A DNA stretch of 64,000 bases from Panagrolaimus kolymaensis (GCA_028622995.1 JAJQJQ010000012.1:4340001-4404000); one strand, 5' to 3'; counted from the first letter of the stretch, positions 47,929-61,577 are shown. The notes: generated by a model from the sequence alone, not told the origin. Program-made: numbers and translations.

Positions 47929-48264
47929 CAAATGTTTTAAACTGCCTTTTGTTTTTTAGTATTTTATTGTACAAATTTTCTTACTTAAAAATATTTCTTA
48001 TGTATAAATTTTATATTCTTTTATAATAAACCTTTTTTTATTGCAACCGTTAAAAATTCGGAAATTTATTACCTTTTTTTCATCGAGAGTTCGTTACAAG
48101 AAAGTTTTGAATGGAGGTTTTTGCAATGCTGTCTAGACTTTGATACAAAAAAAAAATCAAATTTGTTCGTTGTTACTCAAGCTTGCATCATTTCTTAAAA
48201 TTCTTTTTAACACTTTAAAAAATTATATGCTTATTTTTTATTGATTGTTTCATTTTCAGGTAAG
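47929..48264. other. Intergenic, cardiolipin synthase to RPC4-like
   Basis: About 340 bases between same-strand genes. A poly(A) signal (ATAATAAACC) lies near 48024. TTTCATTTTCAG ending at 48259 is a good trans-splice acceptor 5 nt before the next ATG. The distance is long for an operon, so independent promoters are possible. Confidence 0.45.
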
Positions 48265-49710
48265 ATGAACCAACCAGCTTCCAGAGGTGGACGTGGAAGA
48301 GGCAGCCGAGGTAGTGGAAGAAGCCGCGGGCGTGGACGTGGACGCGGACGAGGTGAAGGAAGTACGTCTTCCGCCACTGCTCCTCCACGATTTGGTGATA
48401 GAATTGTCCTCTCAAATGTTGAAGCTGGGTTTGCACCACCAACTGCACCATCACGTAGCAATCGACCAAAAATTGTTCAAACTGGTATGTTTTTGTTGTT
48501 GCATATCGCTTTTATTAACAATAATCAAGATTTTTAGGAACGGAAGAAATTTTGGGGAATATTATTGAAGCTGAAAATGATATGCCACTTGTTTCACCGA
48601 AGACAATATCAAAGAAAACAACAGAATCAGCACAAAAAGTTCAACCAAAAATTCGATCAACAGCTGCTGCACCGAAAGAAAATCAAAAAGCTTCTGATGA
48701 TGATATTGAAATGGAAGATTTGTCTGAAACATCTCCTGATGGAATTTTAACTCAATTACAAATTCGTCCAATGATAATAAGAAAGAAAGAAGAAGCTCCT
48801 ATTGATGGATACAAAGATATTTGGGAAAGTGGACAATTCAATAAACAAATTCGAGTCATTGGCGACTATGAAAAAACTTCAGACAAAGTTTGCGTCGTTC
48901 ATCCTATTCCTCGTGCTCAACCTCTTCATTATTTGAACAAATTTGCTCGAACTCAATTGCCTCTTGCTGAACCTCAATTCCGAAAGATTAAACCTAAACC
49001 GTAAGTTGCATTTATCAACTTTAAGTTATTTGATTGAATGCCGTATATTTTAGACCTATGACATTTACATCAGCTTCCATTCATCAACAATTTCGTGGAA
49101 CAGAAGCATGCTCAAAAGTTGCTGGTCGAGTGCTTACTGAAATTTTTGAAAAACATCATATATTTAAACGACTATTTTCAATTCAAATACCAAATTCATT
49201 ACGAGCTATATCCAATTCTGAAGCAAATGATGATGATGATTGGAATGATATCGAAATTTCAAAACAAAATGTTGCTAAATCTGTAAGTGTTTGCTGCTTC
49301 CATTACCCATTTGTTAATCATAATATAAAAACTTTTAGGAAGCTGAAAATGTTGGAATGGTAACAGCCAAATCTCAAGCAATCAAAATTAGCAAACCAAA
49401 GTATCATTGCTTGACTCAATTTTCTTCTGATAAACCTTTTGGTAAATTACAAATTCTCAAAAGTGGAAAAGTTGTGCTGCGTATTGGTAATCGAGTCCTA
49501 AATGTTTGCATGTCAACACGAAATCATGATACTCATGTTGGTGCTATTTTTGAATCTGAATCAGAAGATAAATCTCGTCCATCAAGTTCGATAGAAAATC
49601 AAAATCAACATGATAATATGTTTTTGCTGGGTAAAGTGGAACATTTCTTCACTGCTTATTATGATTATCAAAAGATATTAAAAGAAAAAGATTGTGCACA
49701 ATCGGGTTGA
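48265..49710 (+). CDS. RNA polymerase III subunit RPC4-like (POLR3D)
   Basis: Exons 48265-48484, 48538-49000, 49054-49282 and 49339-49710 encode 427 residues. The N-terminus is an RGG/RGRGRG-rich basic segment; the middle is charged and disordered. The C-terminal domain has PFGKLQILKSGKVVLRIGN, then V(L)NVCMS, and near the end FLLGKVEHFFTAYYDYQKIL, which fits the RPC4 family pattern (GKMLVHRSGRTQLVLG..., then LGHVKHKLVCSPDFESLL in human POLR3D). RPC4 pairs with RPC5 in the TFIIF-like subcomplex of Pol III that makes tRNA and 5S RNA. Confidence 0.82.
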
Positions 49711-50952
49711 ATCATTGTTGTTTTTTTGGGTATTCATTCATTTTGTTTGTTTTTTGTTGAGTTTTTGTGTAAATTTGATAATAAAGCTTCTTTCCTTTAT
49801 AACTAATAATTACTGTTCTTGCTGCTTGGTGAATTATTAATTCATTGTTCTTCGACCTCATAAAAAGTATTTTGGACAATATAAAAGTAAGCATAAAATC
49901 ACTGATTCTTCATTCCATATCGAAAAAGCTCTCAAAGAAAAATTAACTAAATTCTTGACCTCTCAGCGAAATGAAATGTTCAACAATCTTTCTTGCTTTG
50001 TTGTTGTAACTGCTGTATTGGGCCTTCAAAAAACATAAGTTTGGAAAATAAAGAGACGTTGCTGTATCTTTGGAAAGAGTACGAAATACCTAATGAGTAA
50101 AAACCTAATAAGAAACCTTGCCATTTTAAGGGTTTTATAAGTATGAAAAACTTTCAGAATAGGGAAATTTAGGGAGGATTTAACAATTTTTAATATTTCC
50201 AACCACCTATGACAGCGATGGGTTGGCTGATGCCCTATGATGTGAATATGGTTAAAAAATTTAGCAAAAAGTCATCAGCCAAGTTAATGACCAGCCGCTT
50301 AGACTAGGAAAACCGTACCCCAAGATAGGGTTGGTTTTTCCAGTGTTCCTGATTCTATTAAGGTACTCAGGGTTAACACTAGCTTTAGGTTTGCGGCAAC
50401 CTCATAGTTTACAACTACGAATAAGGGGATACGTTTCCAATTCCATTACGGAAGAGGCTACAGTGAACCACCAAACACTGGTAGAAATTCAGAGAATTTC
50501 TCTTAACTTTTTATTCGTAGTTGACGCCGGCGCGCAAACTTTCGTTTACAAGTGCTCGCCACAACACCCGGCGACCACTCACATTTTTAATCCAAAAGAA
50601 AAGAAAGAGACTTTTTTTCGTTCAAATTTTTCGCTGTTTTTGCGAGCGATTTTTTTTGAAAGTTTGATTCCTCGATGGTTTATAATTAATTTTTATAAAT
50701 GAATAAAGTTTATAAGAATTTTAATAGGTATTATTCAACACGCTCAGATAATAAGATAACGAAAAAAAGGTGAAATTAAAGAAGGAAGTCCCATCAAACC
50801 CAATCTAACACTTTCTAATTTATTTATGATCCAGGTTATTATAGGTGTTTGTTTGTAAGATGAAGATACTAATATCAAAATAAGCACACAAAAGTTTACA
50901 ATTACAATATTTATTTATTCATTACTAAGACATAATACAAAAAAATGAAGAT
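49711..50952. other. Intergenic interval (1.24 kb) with an inverted-repeat block
   Basis: No supported protein gene between the convergent RPC4-like and Lys/Glu-rich genes. Poly(A) signals lie near 49782 (plus). The segment 50195-50582 is richer in G+C than its flanks and is described separately. Confidence 0.45.
50195..50582. repeat. Block with several nested inverted repeats, unassigned
   Basis: Inverted pairs seen: TTGGCTGATG (50223-50232) with CATCAGCCAA about 40 nt on; GGAAAACCGTACCC with GGGTTGGTTTTTCC (imperfect, 50308-50341); CAACTACGAATAA (about 50412) with TTATTCGTAGTTG (about 50511); and AGAAATTC-AGA-GAATTTCT (about 50483-50501). ATTTTTAAT occurs on both sides (50186-50194 and 50583-50591) and could be a target duplication or chance. 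No recognisable coding or known RNA signature. It could be a degenerate mobile element or a structured RNA gene. Confidence 0.45.
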
Positions 50953-51635
50953 TCAAGCAATGTCATCTTTCTTTTCGGACAAATTTGTTCTTTGCATTGA
51001 AGCTTGCTTTGAGCGATTCTTTTTTCCTCCATTTTTTTCTTTATCAGAATCCCAATCAGACATCACATCGTCCATGGTAGGATAATCGGTCTTGCCTCTT
51101 TTGATTTTACCTTCAGCGATGAGTTTCAAAAAAATGAAATTATAAATAGATGAAAGAAAGAAAGAATGATAAAACATACGGCTTTTTCACCACGAGCAAT
51201 TATCTTACGTTTTGGCTTCTCAGACTTGTCAAGAGGTTTGTCGGCCTAAAAAAGAGGTTATTAGAGGATAGACAAGACAAGCAACAAAAAAGTGCAATTT
51301 ACATCACCAGCAGCTTTATCAGGTTTATTGTCATCATTAGCTTTCTTTTTTTCTTCTGGAGCATCAGCTTTTGATTTCTTTTCGGCAGGCTCTTTTCCAT
51401 GTTTAGCTTCAGCAGATATTCCAGGCGTCTTGTTTGCAGACTTATCATGCTCATTTTTCTTCTGTTTTTCTTTAGCCTTTTCATGACTCTTTTCTTCATC
51501 AGGAGCATCAACTTTCTTTTCAGCAGGTTCTTTTCTATCTTTAGCTTCCACATCTCCATCATCTGCTGTTGGCTTGCTTCCAGACTTATTTTGAACATTC
51601 TTCTGTTGTTCTTTAGCCTTTTCTTTTGATTTCAT
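50953..51635 (-). CDS. Lys/Glu-rich repeat protein, unidentified
   Basis: Exon 1 (51635-51303) encodes two imperfect repeats of about 45 residues, each with an EKAKE..K, then EAK..KEPAEKK, then DAPEEK pattern. Exon 2 (51245-51180 or 51245-51191) is Lys-rich. The last part (stop at 50953) contains DYPTMDDVMSDWDSDKEKN and an acidic/basic tail. The strong donor at 51179 (GTATGT) does not keep frame with the last exon. A weaker donor at 51190 joined to acceptor AAG ending at 51111 does, giving 181 residues. The composition suggests an intrinsically disordered, possibly nuclear or stress-related protein. No family was recognised. Confidence 0.5.
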
Positions 51636-51906
51636 TTCATTTTCAGCAAAAAAGAAATAAATACTATTCCAGATAGGCTTCCTGAAACTTTGATGATAAA
51701 CTCAATGGGGCATCAAGCAATCAAACAAAGTTGTTAAACAAGATTCTTCGTTTCATAAGGATACAATAACGTAAAGCAACTATCAAAAAAGTACATAAAA
51801 ACAAAATTTATTCAATATAGAAAAAATCTAACAAAAACAAGCACATAAACGACAATTCAAATCATTTGCAAATGTTAACATTTCATCAATCCAAGGTAAA
51901 TAATCA

Positions 51907-52595
51907 TCATTTTGGAACAAAGTTACAATTAGAAACCGTGCTATTCTTTGCGGCATTTCCAAGATGGCGAGAAACTCGATAATAAAGAGATCGGTAAACA
52001 TCATCTGTGAGTCGATCCATTTGAAGATAATCTCCTGCAATCCAAAATTTTGAAAGAGTTGAAGAATCCAAGGACATGATAAACCTCCCGGTAATATCTC
52101 GATCAAAGTGTGCAACAGGATAATAACCAGGTTCATATGGAATATAAGGTGGATCATCAACAAAGAATAGCAAAAACCGAATGACCAATTTCATTATGAA
52201 CTCTTCGATATCAGGAAGATCAATAACTCCACACTGTCCAAGAACTGAAAAAAGGACAAATGAGACAAATAAATTATGAAAATGAGGAGAAAAAAACAGC
52301 ATTGTTACATCCAAATGAAGAAATATTATCCAATTTCCAAAATGGTTATGCGAAATCTATGTATTACATAACCAAAGCAATAAAACTACAAAAGTAAAGG
52401 AAACCATACTTTCCGATCTTTCCATCAATACACGAGATTGAACAAGAACATTATAAGGCACTTCGAGAAGCTTTCCGTTGGAAACTTTGACAAAAATGGA
52501 TCTTTCAGAGAGCTCTAAAATTAGTAAAATTAGAAAACGTTTAATAAGACAACCAAACTCTTACCTATTGTATTACCAGAAAAATAATTAATCAT
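51907..52595 (-). CDS. Divergent SKP1-related protein
   Basis: SKP1 links F-box proteins to cullin-1 in SCF ubiquitin ligases. Exons (minus) 52595-52565, 52514-52410, 52244-51907 encode 157 residues. The N-terminal BTB/POZ-like part reads IFVKVSNGKLLEVPYNVLVQSRVL, matching the IKLQSSDGEIFEVD start of SKP1. Then comes IDLPDIEEFIMKLVIRFLLFF with VDDPP, then FIMSLDSSTLSKFWIAGDYLQMDRLTDDV, matching SKP1's LFELILAANYLDIKGLLD. The C-terminal SKP1 helices that bind the F-box (NDFTPEEE...WCEEK) are not present. Nematodes have many SKR paralogues, and this is a fast-evolving one. Confidence 0.72.
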
Positions 52596-53101
52596 GATTC
52601 ACGAATAGAACGCAAATTGCAAAACTGATTATGTAGTTGTAAAATGTCAAACAAATGATGAAAAAAAGGCGAAGAAGAAAATGAAAAAAAGCAATTTAGG
52701 CCTTGATGATTAAACCATAAGACGCCAAAAAAAGCGGCTAAAATGAAAACAATTTTTTACATGAAATCAACCAAAAAACGCCTTCTTACTATGGTGCTCA
52801 TAACACTGCTATTTAGTTCTTTCTCCTTATAAAGGAATGTTTTGCAAACCAATACTAACTCATATGATGCATATTTCAATTAAAAGGTGGAAAGTATTGT
52901 ACAAAATAATTTATTACATACAGTTGCTGAGATCAGCTATATATACAAAGATACATACAAAGTTAAATACAAAATAAAACAAAGTAAAAAATGCATATAA
53001 TTAACAGAGTAAATTTCAATCAAAGTGTTGTAAAAATGCAAAAAATATGTACAAGCACAGTAGGTAAGTAAAAACCCTTTTTTCAATGGTGACTCATAAG
53101 T
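52596..53101. other. Intergenic, no gene seen
   Basis: About 500 bases between same-strand genes, with no repeat or RNA gene recognised. Low-complexity A/T-rich. Confidence 0.35.
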
Positions 53102-53965
53102 TTATTCGATCGTTTGAGTTCCAACATGAGTGGTGGAAGCAGGTGCACCAGCTACAGAATATTTCTCCATTTCAATCAGAACATCCAACAGTAGTTTTCT
53201 AAAATCTCTTCCCATCGTCCTTCCATCGGTATCAATCAAGACGGATCGTAAAAATTTGTAAATATTATCGTTCATTTCATAATAATCCATAAACAGCCTT
53301 CTATTCAAAGCTTTCACGGCACAAACAACAGAGATAACTTTGAATTTCGCTCTTTCAAGATCTTCTGGTTCATTCGTTTCAATAAGTTGAGGTACTTCAG
53401 CTAAAAATCCAAGGAACACATTCATAACAGCAACCAAAAGCTTGTTTGACGAATCCACTATTCGATGATAGGGTCGATTGAACTTTGTTTTCAATAAAAG
53501 ACCTATGAATCTTCCAAATTGTTCGTAAGCTTCAAGTTCAGGATCTTCTTTATCGAATAAAGTTGCTGCATGCAGCACAAATTCATTTGCAAGTTTTTCT
53601 TGAAATCTTTCATCCACAAATGCAACATTGAGAAATCCAACAAAGTCATAAATTGCTTCACCATGAAATCCAATTTTGAATAAGCTTTCAGCTATTTGAG
53701 TTATTTCATCATCAGAGAAATCATTGTATCTTTGATGATAAAATTCAGCAAGTTCAACAAGCGAAAGATCACGTTTTTCAGCATTGAGAATATCCAAAAA
53801 TTCTGTCATTGATTTAGGCAGGTGTTCATCATCTTCGGAAGCTTTTGGTTTTGGCACTTTTCGTAAACCAGAAGATGGTGCTCCCATTGTTTTCTGCAAA
53901 TTTTCTAAAAACCTCCGATTTCGTCCTCGATTTGATTCGCCTCTTTGTGGATTGTTAGCTGTCAT
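53102..53965 (-). CDS. Probable MIF4G/armadillo-like helical protein
   Basis: A single-exon 287-residue protein. After an Arg/Asn-rich N-terminus (SNRGRNRRFLENL) and a Lys/Pro linker, residues about 50-270 are a continuous series of amphipathic helices, e.g. LVELAEFYHQRYNDF, EITQIAESLFKIGF and QFGRFIGLLLKTKF, resembling MIF4G domains of translation factors. I cannot assign an orthologue. The C-terminus THVGTQTIE contains a TQT motif of the kind bound by LC8 dynein light chains. It lies about 170 bases downstream of PRMT1 on the same strand with GATTTAG just before its start, so it may be the second gene of an operon. Confidence 0.6.
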   Translation of the reverse strand: MTANNPQRGESNRGRNRRFLENLQKTMGAPSSGLRKVPKPKASEDDEHLPKSMTEFLDILNAEKRDLSLVELAEFYHQRYNDFSDDEITQIAESLFKIGFHGEAIYDFVGFLNVAFVDERFQEKLANEFVLHAATLFDKEDPELEAYEQFGRFIGLLLKTKFNRPYHRIVDSSNKLLVAVMNVFLGFLAEVPQLIETNEPEDLERAKFKVISVVCAVKALNRRLFMDYYEMNDNIYKFLRSVLIDTDGRTMGRDFRKLLLDVLIEMEKYSVAGAPASTTHVGTQTIE

Positions 53966-54136
53966 CGTCTAAATCGTACTTTTCCTAGGTTTTTCTCAAT
54001 CTCATTCCTGTAAAAATCGACAAGGTAATCAACCCATATTTCAAATGCTTTAACAATGGTTCATTCATAAAAGTTTATATGAAAATCAAAAAATTCAACA
54101 AATAAAAAGAAAAAACAAAGACAAAACACAAATAAT

Positions 54137-55295
<1,159 letters not shown>

Positions 55296-56366
55296 CTTGA
55301 ACTAAAAAATAGCGAATAATTAATTTTATTTATCAAAGAAATATGGAGGGAAAAAAGTCGCAGAAAAAAGGAAAAAAAGCGAAGGAAAGTCAAAAACGTC
55401 GAAGAAGAAATTTTTTGTTTTGCTTGAAAAAAAAGTGGAAAAGAAAAAAGGATAGTAGCGACAGGAGTTCGTTATAAGAAAAATTTTATGAGATGAAAGG
55501 GAAATGAATGAGGCGGTTGCGTGTTTGCAAAAAGGGTTACTTTGAAATTTTTTACTTGGAGTCAGTTATTTATTTGTAACACTTTTAGCTTTTTTAGTAT
55601 TTATGTGTTGTTTACATTTTCAACTACCTCGAGAATGGAAAAATGTGAAAGTACATGGCATATGTATCTAGTTAAATGACGCTAAATTTTTCGTTAATTT
55701 TTTAAGCGTTTATAAAGTATCGTATACTTTGTTTATGGCTTTCGTTAGTGAGAAAATAGCATAATTGGTTAAGTTTTTTTTATACCAAATGAAATATTTT
55801 ATCTTATTACTTACTTGCAAACGTTTTCTTGAAATGGCATAGCAAATTGAAATAAATAGTTTCTAGTGCAAGTAATTTTGTTCAAAAAAATGCCTTCCGC
55901 TTCATAGAATCTTTCTTTTCGTCCGCTTTTTGTTTTGTTTTGTTATGAGCATTTATGACTTCAAAATGATATGGTTTACTGAGCATGCTAGTGAAAAAAA
56001 TTGGTGAGCGATAGTTGTAATTACTGTACTTCGAAAAGGCATGTCTCCCATGATTTTATTGCTTTTGTTGATAGCGTCTTCATTATTTGGAATTTTTCTT
56101 TTCAAGCAACTGTAAAGCATAAGACTTTTCGACTTCGAAATAAAATTTTTATTTTTGTTCAAAGTTTTAAAAAATGAAAGGCAATAACAACAAATTGGGA
56201 GAGAAAGAAAATTTGTCTCATTGAATTAAAAAAAATAATATCTTCAAAACTTTTAACTATTTTTTCTTTTCATTACTTTTTAATACACCGATATTATTTA
56301 ACACTTAAAAAAAGATAGTTATTAAAAACATATTTTGTAAAAGATTTTTAATAATTTTGGAAAGAT
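55296..56366. other. Intergenic interval (1.07 kb), no gene seen
   Basis: Between PRMT1 (promoter side) and the 3' end of mannose-6-phosphate isomerase. Low-complexity A/T-rich sequence; nothing recognised. Confidence 0.4.
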
Positions 56367-58278
56367 CTAAAGGCATCCATCCATATCGCTGCTAGGATCA
56401 AACAATTCATCACGATCAGTTAAAATAAATTTAGGCCTTTCTGAATTTTCTCTTAGTCTATCTCCAAGAATAACTGATTTTGTTCGAATTGGAGTTAGTT
56501 GGGCTTGTTTAAAATGTGAAGCCACATTATTGGTGGAAGAGGATGAAATCTTTCGATTTGAATGATCTGGACCCATTTCATAACTGAATGTTCTGTAAGC
56601 TAAGAATTGAGCCGATATGGAATTAAGTTGTACTGTTTGATCAGGAGGAATGTAAAAAATATCACCACGTCGTATTTGTTTAAATCGATTTCCAAGGGTA
56701 TTAACTTCATAATTTCCTTCACCTTCAACAATAACCATAATTGAACCACATTTTAATGGTGGAAGTAAAGTTGGTTTTGAAGATGATGAAGCTTCATTAG
56801 TTTTTGAGATCTAAAAAAGAGGTAAATTTAGAAAATTAATCAAACTATTGAAATGAATTAGTTACCTGAATTTCTTGTAGAGTAAAATCTTTACAATCTG
56901 GTGCATATTCAGTTACATTAGGATATTGCTTAAATTTTTTAGGTGGAACTAAATAAAACGAAGGATCGGTCATTCGATAATTTAGAACATTAATAAGTTC
57001 TTCACGATCAATGAATTTTGGAGTTAATGCTGCTCGAATGGTATTGTTTGAGCAACCCACGCATTCAACACATTCTAAAATTTTATGCATACATAGTTTT
57101 AGCTTTTAAACGCAAAAGGTTAATTTGATTATAATTACCTCCACTTAGATATGCATGAAGTTCTTCAGCAGCATAAAAGCAACATTCACCAGGTTGTAAA
57201 ATCATATGATTTAAATATAAAGGTGAAAAGCATCCCACATCTTCAGGGAAATGCTTTCTCATAGATTCCAATACTGGAATGGTATCTTCAATCAAAGCTC
57301 CACGAATTCCGCATTCTATTCTTTTATAAAAACATTTTAATTGTTCAACAACAAATTCATGATTATTTACTTGAGCATAAAGCATATTTGTAAAGCATCT
57401 TCGTAATGCACTTTTCGCCTTTTCACTGTCTTGATTAATTCCACTTTTAATCAATCTTTCAAATTCATTTGCATCTTGTTCGCCCATAACTTTTCGAAGT
57501 TCAGGAAATGCTTGAATATTTTGAATTATTTCCATTGCGGGTCTAAAACCACAAAGGAGTTCAAATCTGGTGAGGGCATAAGCAAGTTCGGGTTTATGAT
57601 GGCGATCGGGATAATTGATGGGATCTTTGTTGTGAAGTCGAGCAGCTTGCTCCTAAAATAAAATTTTTTTTAAAAGGTTAAATAAATCATATCTTCTCTT
57701 TTATTGCTTGCTTTTTACCCATTTTTATAAGCAAGAAATTAAAGGATTGAATAAGCAAAGGTAAAAAACTTATAAGCTAATGCTAGTTTTTAAGAGACTA
57801 CAGTATAAATATGCTTGGTCAATCTTTCGATGAAAAGGAACAAGTAATTGCTTGGGTTTGAAGCATTTACTTTGAAGTGAACATTTGCGAATTGCACATT
57901 CACTCGCTTAACAAACACAACTTTCATTTTTTTTATTGAAGCAAAGACAAAAAAACTTTTCTTTCTTACCTTTGTTGGATGAACTTGAAGTGAAAGAGTA
58001 TGTTTAATGGACATAATTTTCATTATAAATGGTAAATGTAATTCATCTTTATTATTATTTTCTGAATTATTTTTAGCAATTAATTTGCTTAAATTTTCTG
58101 ATGAATCTCGAACCATTGCCGGTCCATCAGGATGTGTGCCCATCCATAATTCTGCATAAGGAGTTGTTGGACCAACTTCATGTTTAGGATGTCCTGCAGC
58201 AAATAGCCTTGCTACTTCTGATTCCGTTCCATCTTTTCCCCAAGCATAATTTTTGACATGGCAATCAAGGCGCTGCAT
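56367..58278 (-). CDS. Mannose-6-phosphate isomerase (type I phosphomannose isomerase)
   Basis: Zn-enzyme interconverting fructose-6-P and mannose-6-P, feeding N-glycosylation. Exons (minus) 58278-57970, 57652-57139, 57074-56866 and 56810-56367 encode 491 residues. The N-terminus has MQRLDCHVKNYAWGK. Zn-ligand regions are visible: LSLQVHPTKEQA, DRHHKPELAYAL, and later ILQPGECCFYAAEELHAYLSG (active-site His-Ala-Tyr-Leu). The C-terminal cupin part continues GSIMVIVEGEG. It is about 70 residues longer than human MPI (423), mostly in Ser/Asn-rich loops and the C-terminal tail. The first intron is 317 nt, the others about 60. Confidence 0.94.
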
Positions 58279-61200
58279 AATAACCGATTAGCAGCTATAA
58301 AAAAGTAATTTTTAATTAAAAGTTGAAAAGAGTAAAGTAAAAAAAATGAGGTTAATTTTGAAAGAGAAAGAGTATAATTTTTTTTGGTTGTGAACACGGC
58401 AATACTTAAAAACAGGTCAATAGGGTTACTATAAAGTCCGAAAAAATAAATTGGTTAAACATCCATCGTAAGAAGAAAGGGGAAAAGAAAAAGGAGATGA
58501 TGACACGTGCGACATTTCTTTTTTAATTTTAAAGAAGAAGGGCATCAGGGCAAATATATGTATGTACGTTTATATAAAAAATTGATTTTAGGTGAAAAGA
58601 ATCTAGTGGGATCTGCCACGAATAAATAGGTCATTAAAAATAGGGAAAAAGGAAGACAAATCGGTTTAATACGAAGATTTTTTTTTTTTTTTGCAGTAAA
58701 GCATCGCAGCGACGTATTCGATTAGAAAATGAGAGGAGAAAATGATTGCGCGATCATGATATGATAGTAATGAACTATGGCGGGTAGTCATTCGTCGTCG
58801 TCGCCATCGCATCAGACATTCACCACGTATGAAAAAAGAGAAAGAAAAAATCGAATGAAGAGGTCTCATCTCTTTGACGTGGTAATAGTGATATTCTTTA
58901 TCATTGCCTAAAATATGTGGAGAACCCTTCTTTGAGCTTTATTAGTGTGAAAACTAAAGCCGAAAACGATGTTCATTTAAACGTTTAAAAATAAAATTCC
59001 TTTAAAACCCTCAGGGGATAAAATAACATGCGATAAGATTTCCAATGAATGAATCATGCATTCTCGAAGCTCTTGAGAAAGCTGATGATGGCTGATTCAT
59101 GAATGAATGGATCAAATTATAGGGGCATATGATCATGGCTTTGATTGGGAATAGACATCGAATAAAATCAAATAAAATAAAACCAAACAAAACCGTAAAA
59201 GTGCACAACCGTATGCAGTGGAAAGTACAATTACAGTTTAATTAAAAAGACAATATATCACTTGATTATATACAAGTCTTGAACTCATTAATTATCAAAA
59301 AAATTTGGAGGAGAAAAAACAGTTTTTTATATTATTATAGCAGCATTACAATAAATCAGATATTATTTCTTGTCAAATTTCCAGTTGATTTTTATTATTT
59401 TGAGAAAATTAATGGGAGGTCTCGATCGACAGTTAGACGTTTTTTTAAAACATAAGTAATATATTATCCCATCAATTTTATTGAGCTTATTAATAAATCA
59501 TTTGGCCTATAAATTTATCAAATAAAAAAATTGCAAAAAGTGCAAATTCGAAGTATTTCTAGCGTTGAAAACTTTTTATATGTATTATTTCATACTGTAA
59601 TTCTCCCTGATAGAAGATGGATGATAAAGCGCAAAGACTATTTGTGTTTTTGTTGATGTGCCCTTGTCTGACAGAAGAAAAAAAAAGCAAAAAAAAACTT
59701 TTAAAAGAAAATAAAAGTACAAAAATTTATTGTTGTGAAAAAAATAAAATGAGAAATCTAAAACACGACCCGACGAACGCTTAAAAAAAATAGGTTTACA
59801 AAACATAAAAAATAATGACATGCAAAATGTTGGTAAATAACATAAACATCAACATCAAAAAAATTTTAGGCCCATGTTTGGTGGAAAGCTTTGCAAGAAA
59901 TCAAAAATACCTTCATTTTTTTTGCGCGTTTTTTGCTTTAATAAAATTTGATGATGAGAAAAGAAAAAATGAGACCATTTGTACGAAAGTAAGTAAGACT
60001 GGTTTTGACGTAACCCAAACCAACAAAAAGGGGTGTAACGGAAATTGGAAATACAAGGTGGTTGATGGAGGAGAAGATTCTAAAAAACCGCGCACGTGGA
60101 AAGAATATTCTTTTATTATTATTATTTTAAAAAATGGTTTGAATTCGTCAACTTTTGACATCGTTTTCAATTTCCTTTAGACAATTTGTTTTGGTTCATA
60201 AATTTCTTTGAACAATGGTTGTTCATGAGTTCGCTAAAGTTGGAGATGCAACAAACGATAAAATTTTGTTGTTGCAAGAATTATAAAAGACTTTATTCGA
60301 AAAAGACTTTGCAACTTATGTGTTTCTTTTCTTATCAAAAATTTACTTATAAAAATTATAGCAAAGATAACCTCGCATTTTTTTATGTTTTGTTAAAATC
60401 ATGATAGCTGTCTTGGTTTAACTTGAAAGCATCTCGAATTTCAACACCACAGAATACTTTAAGAATCCTAGTTTTTTAACAATAGGTTTATTGGCAATTG
60501 TTAGAAACCATATGAATGATATAAACAAATAAATAAATAAAAGAAAAACACAAAACAAAAAGAAGCCAAGAAAAAAAAAGAAAGGAAAAGTTAAACAAAC
60601 CGATGATGACTACTGATTTCTATTTAGATCAATTTATTTTATTTTATTTAAACAGGTTTAAGTTTTCATTTTTACTGCCTAAGGGGATAATAAAACTTTT
60701 AATCTCCCTTTCAATAACCAAAAAAAAAATTCTTATATGAACGTTTTATGTTGACTACTTTCCATTTCATCAAAGCATAAAAAAAATGATTTCAAAATTT
60801 TTGAGGCGATGGTGTTTGTTGTCGTCTTTGATTTTTGGTAATCATCATCTTTCCTTGCATTCCAGAAAAATTGTTTTTTTTTGTTATTGTCCATTCATTA
60901 ACATTGTAATTTAACTTTGGTAGTAGTTATTTGCATAACAAACAAACAACAAAAATGCAAAACGAATATTTAAAAATTTTTTATTCATCCATCACGATGG
61001 TTTCCAATGATAGTTTTTTTCAAATAAATATTCGCGTTGAGAGGTCTATTTTTTGCCGCCATTTTTCGAAAGCTCCTTCCAAAAAAATTTTTTTTGCTTC
61101 AATTTGTTGCTCCTCCTCACTCTCAAGGCGATTATACATTTGAAAATTTTTTTTCGGTTTCCTTATTCAATAACCATCGTGCCATTCAAAAAAAAAGTTG

Positions 61201-61577
61201 CAACAAAAAAATTCAAGGTTATCATAGTAACAACAACCGCTTCTCATGGCACAAAATATCCATCATCATTTTTTCTTTGTGCTACTTTTATATGTTTTTA
61301 TTATTAACTTTCTTTTATTATTCTGCAATTGGACCAACGAAAAAAAAGAAATTTTTTCTTTGATTTATTTGGTTGCGTCATCGAAAAGAAGGCACCTTTT
61401 TTTCTTTCTCAGAGACAAAAAACCAGAATATTTTTTATTATAATAAAGAATTACATACAAAACAAACAAAATTTTACACTTTTTAATAACATAAATCATC
61501 ATCTGATAATAGTGACTCTAAGAAAATTCTAAAGTAATTACAATATTACAACAACAAATAATGGTATTACAATAGAA
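58279..61577. other. Large gene-poor interval (3.3 kb)
   Basis: No gene is supported between the mannose-6-phosphate isomerase promoter and the 3' end of the ATP5S-like gene. The open frames are Phe/Lys-rich from homopolymer A/T runs, with no domain or codon pattern like the neighbours. No tRNA, snRNA or inverted-repeat element recognised. Confidence 0.45.

Noticed and set aside
48090..48110. AGTTCGTTACAAGAAA shared with 55470 (AGTTCGTTATAAGAAA)
   Set aside because: One mismatch over 16 bases, with no extension to either side; most likely coincidence.
50483..50501. Palindrome AGAAATTCAGAGAATTTCT as a heat-shock element
   Set aside because: GAA and TTC units are spaced by one base rather than the required two.
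50331..50702. 123-codon plus-strand frame
   Set aside because: No domain, spans the inverted-repeat block, and codon use is unlike neighbouring genes.
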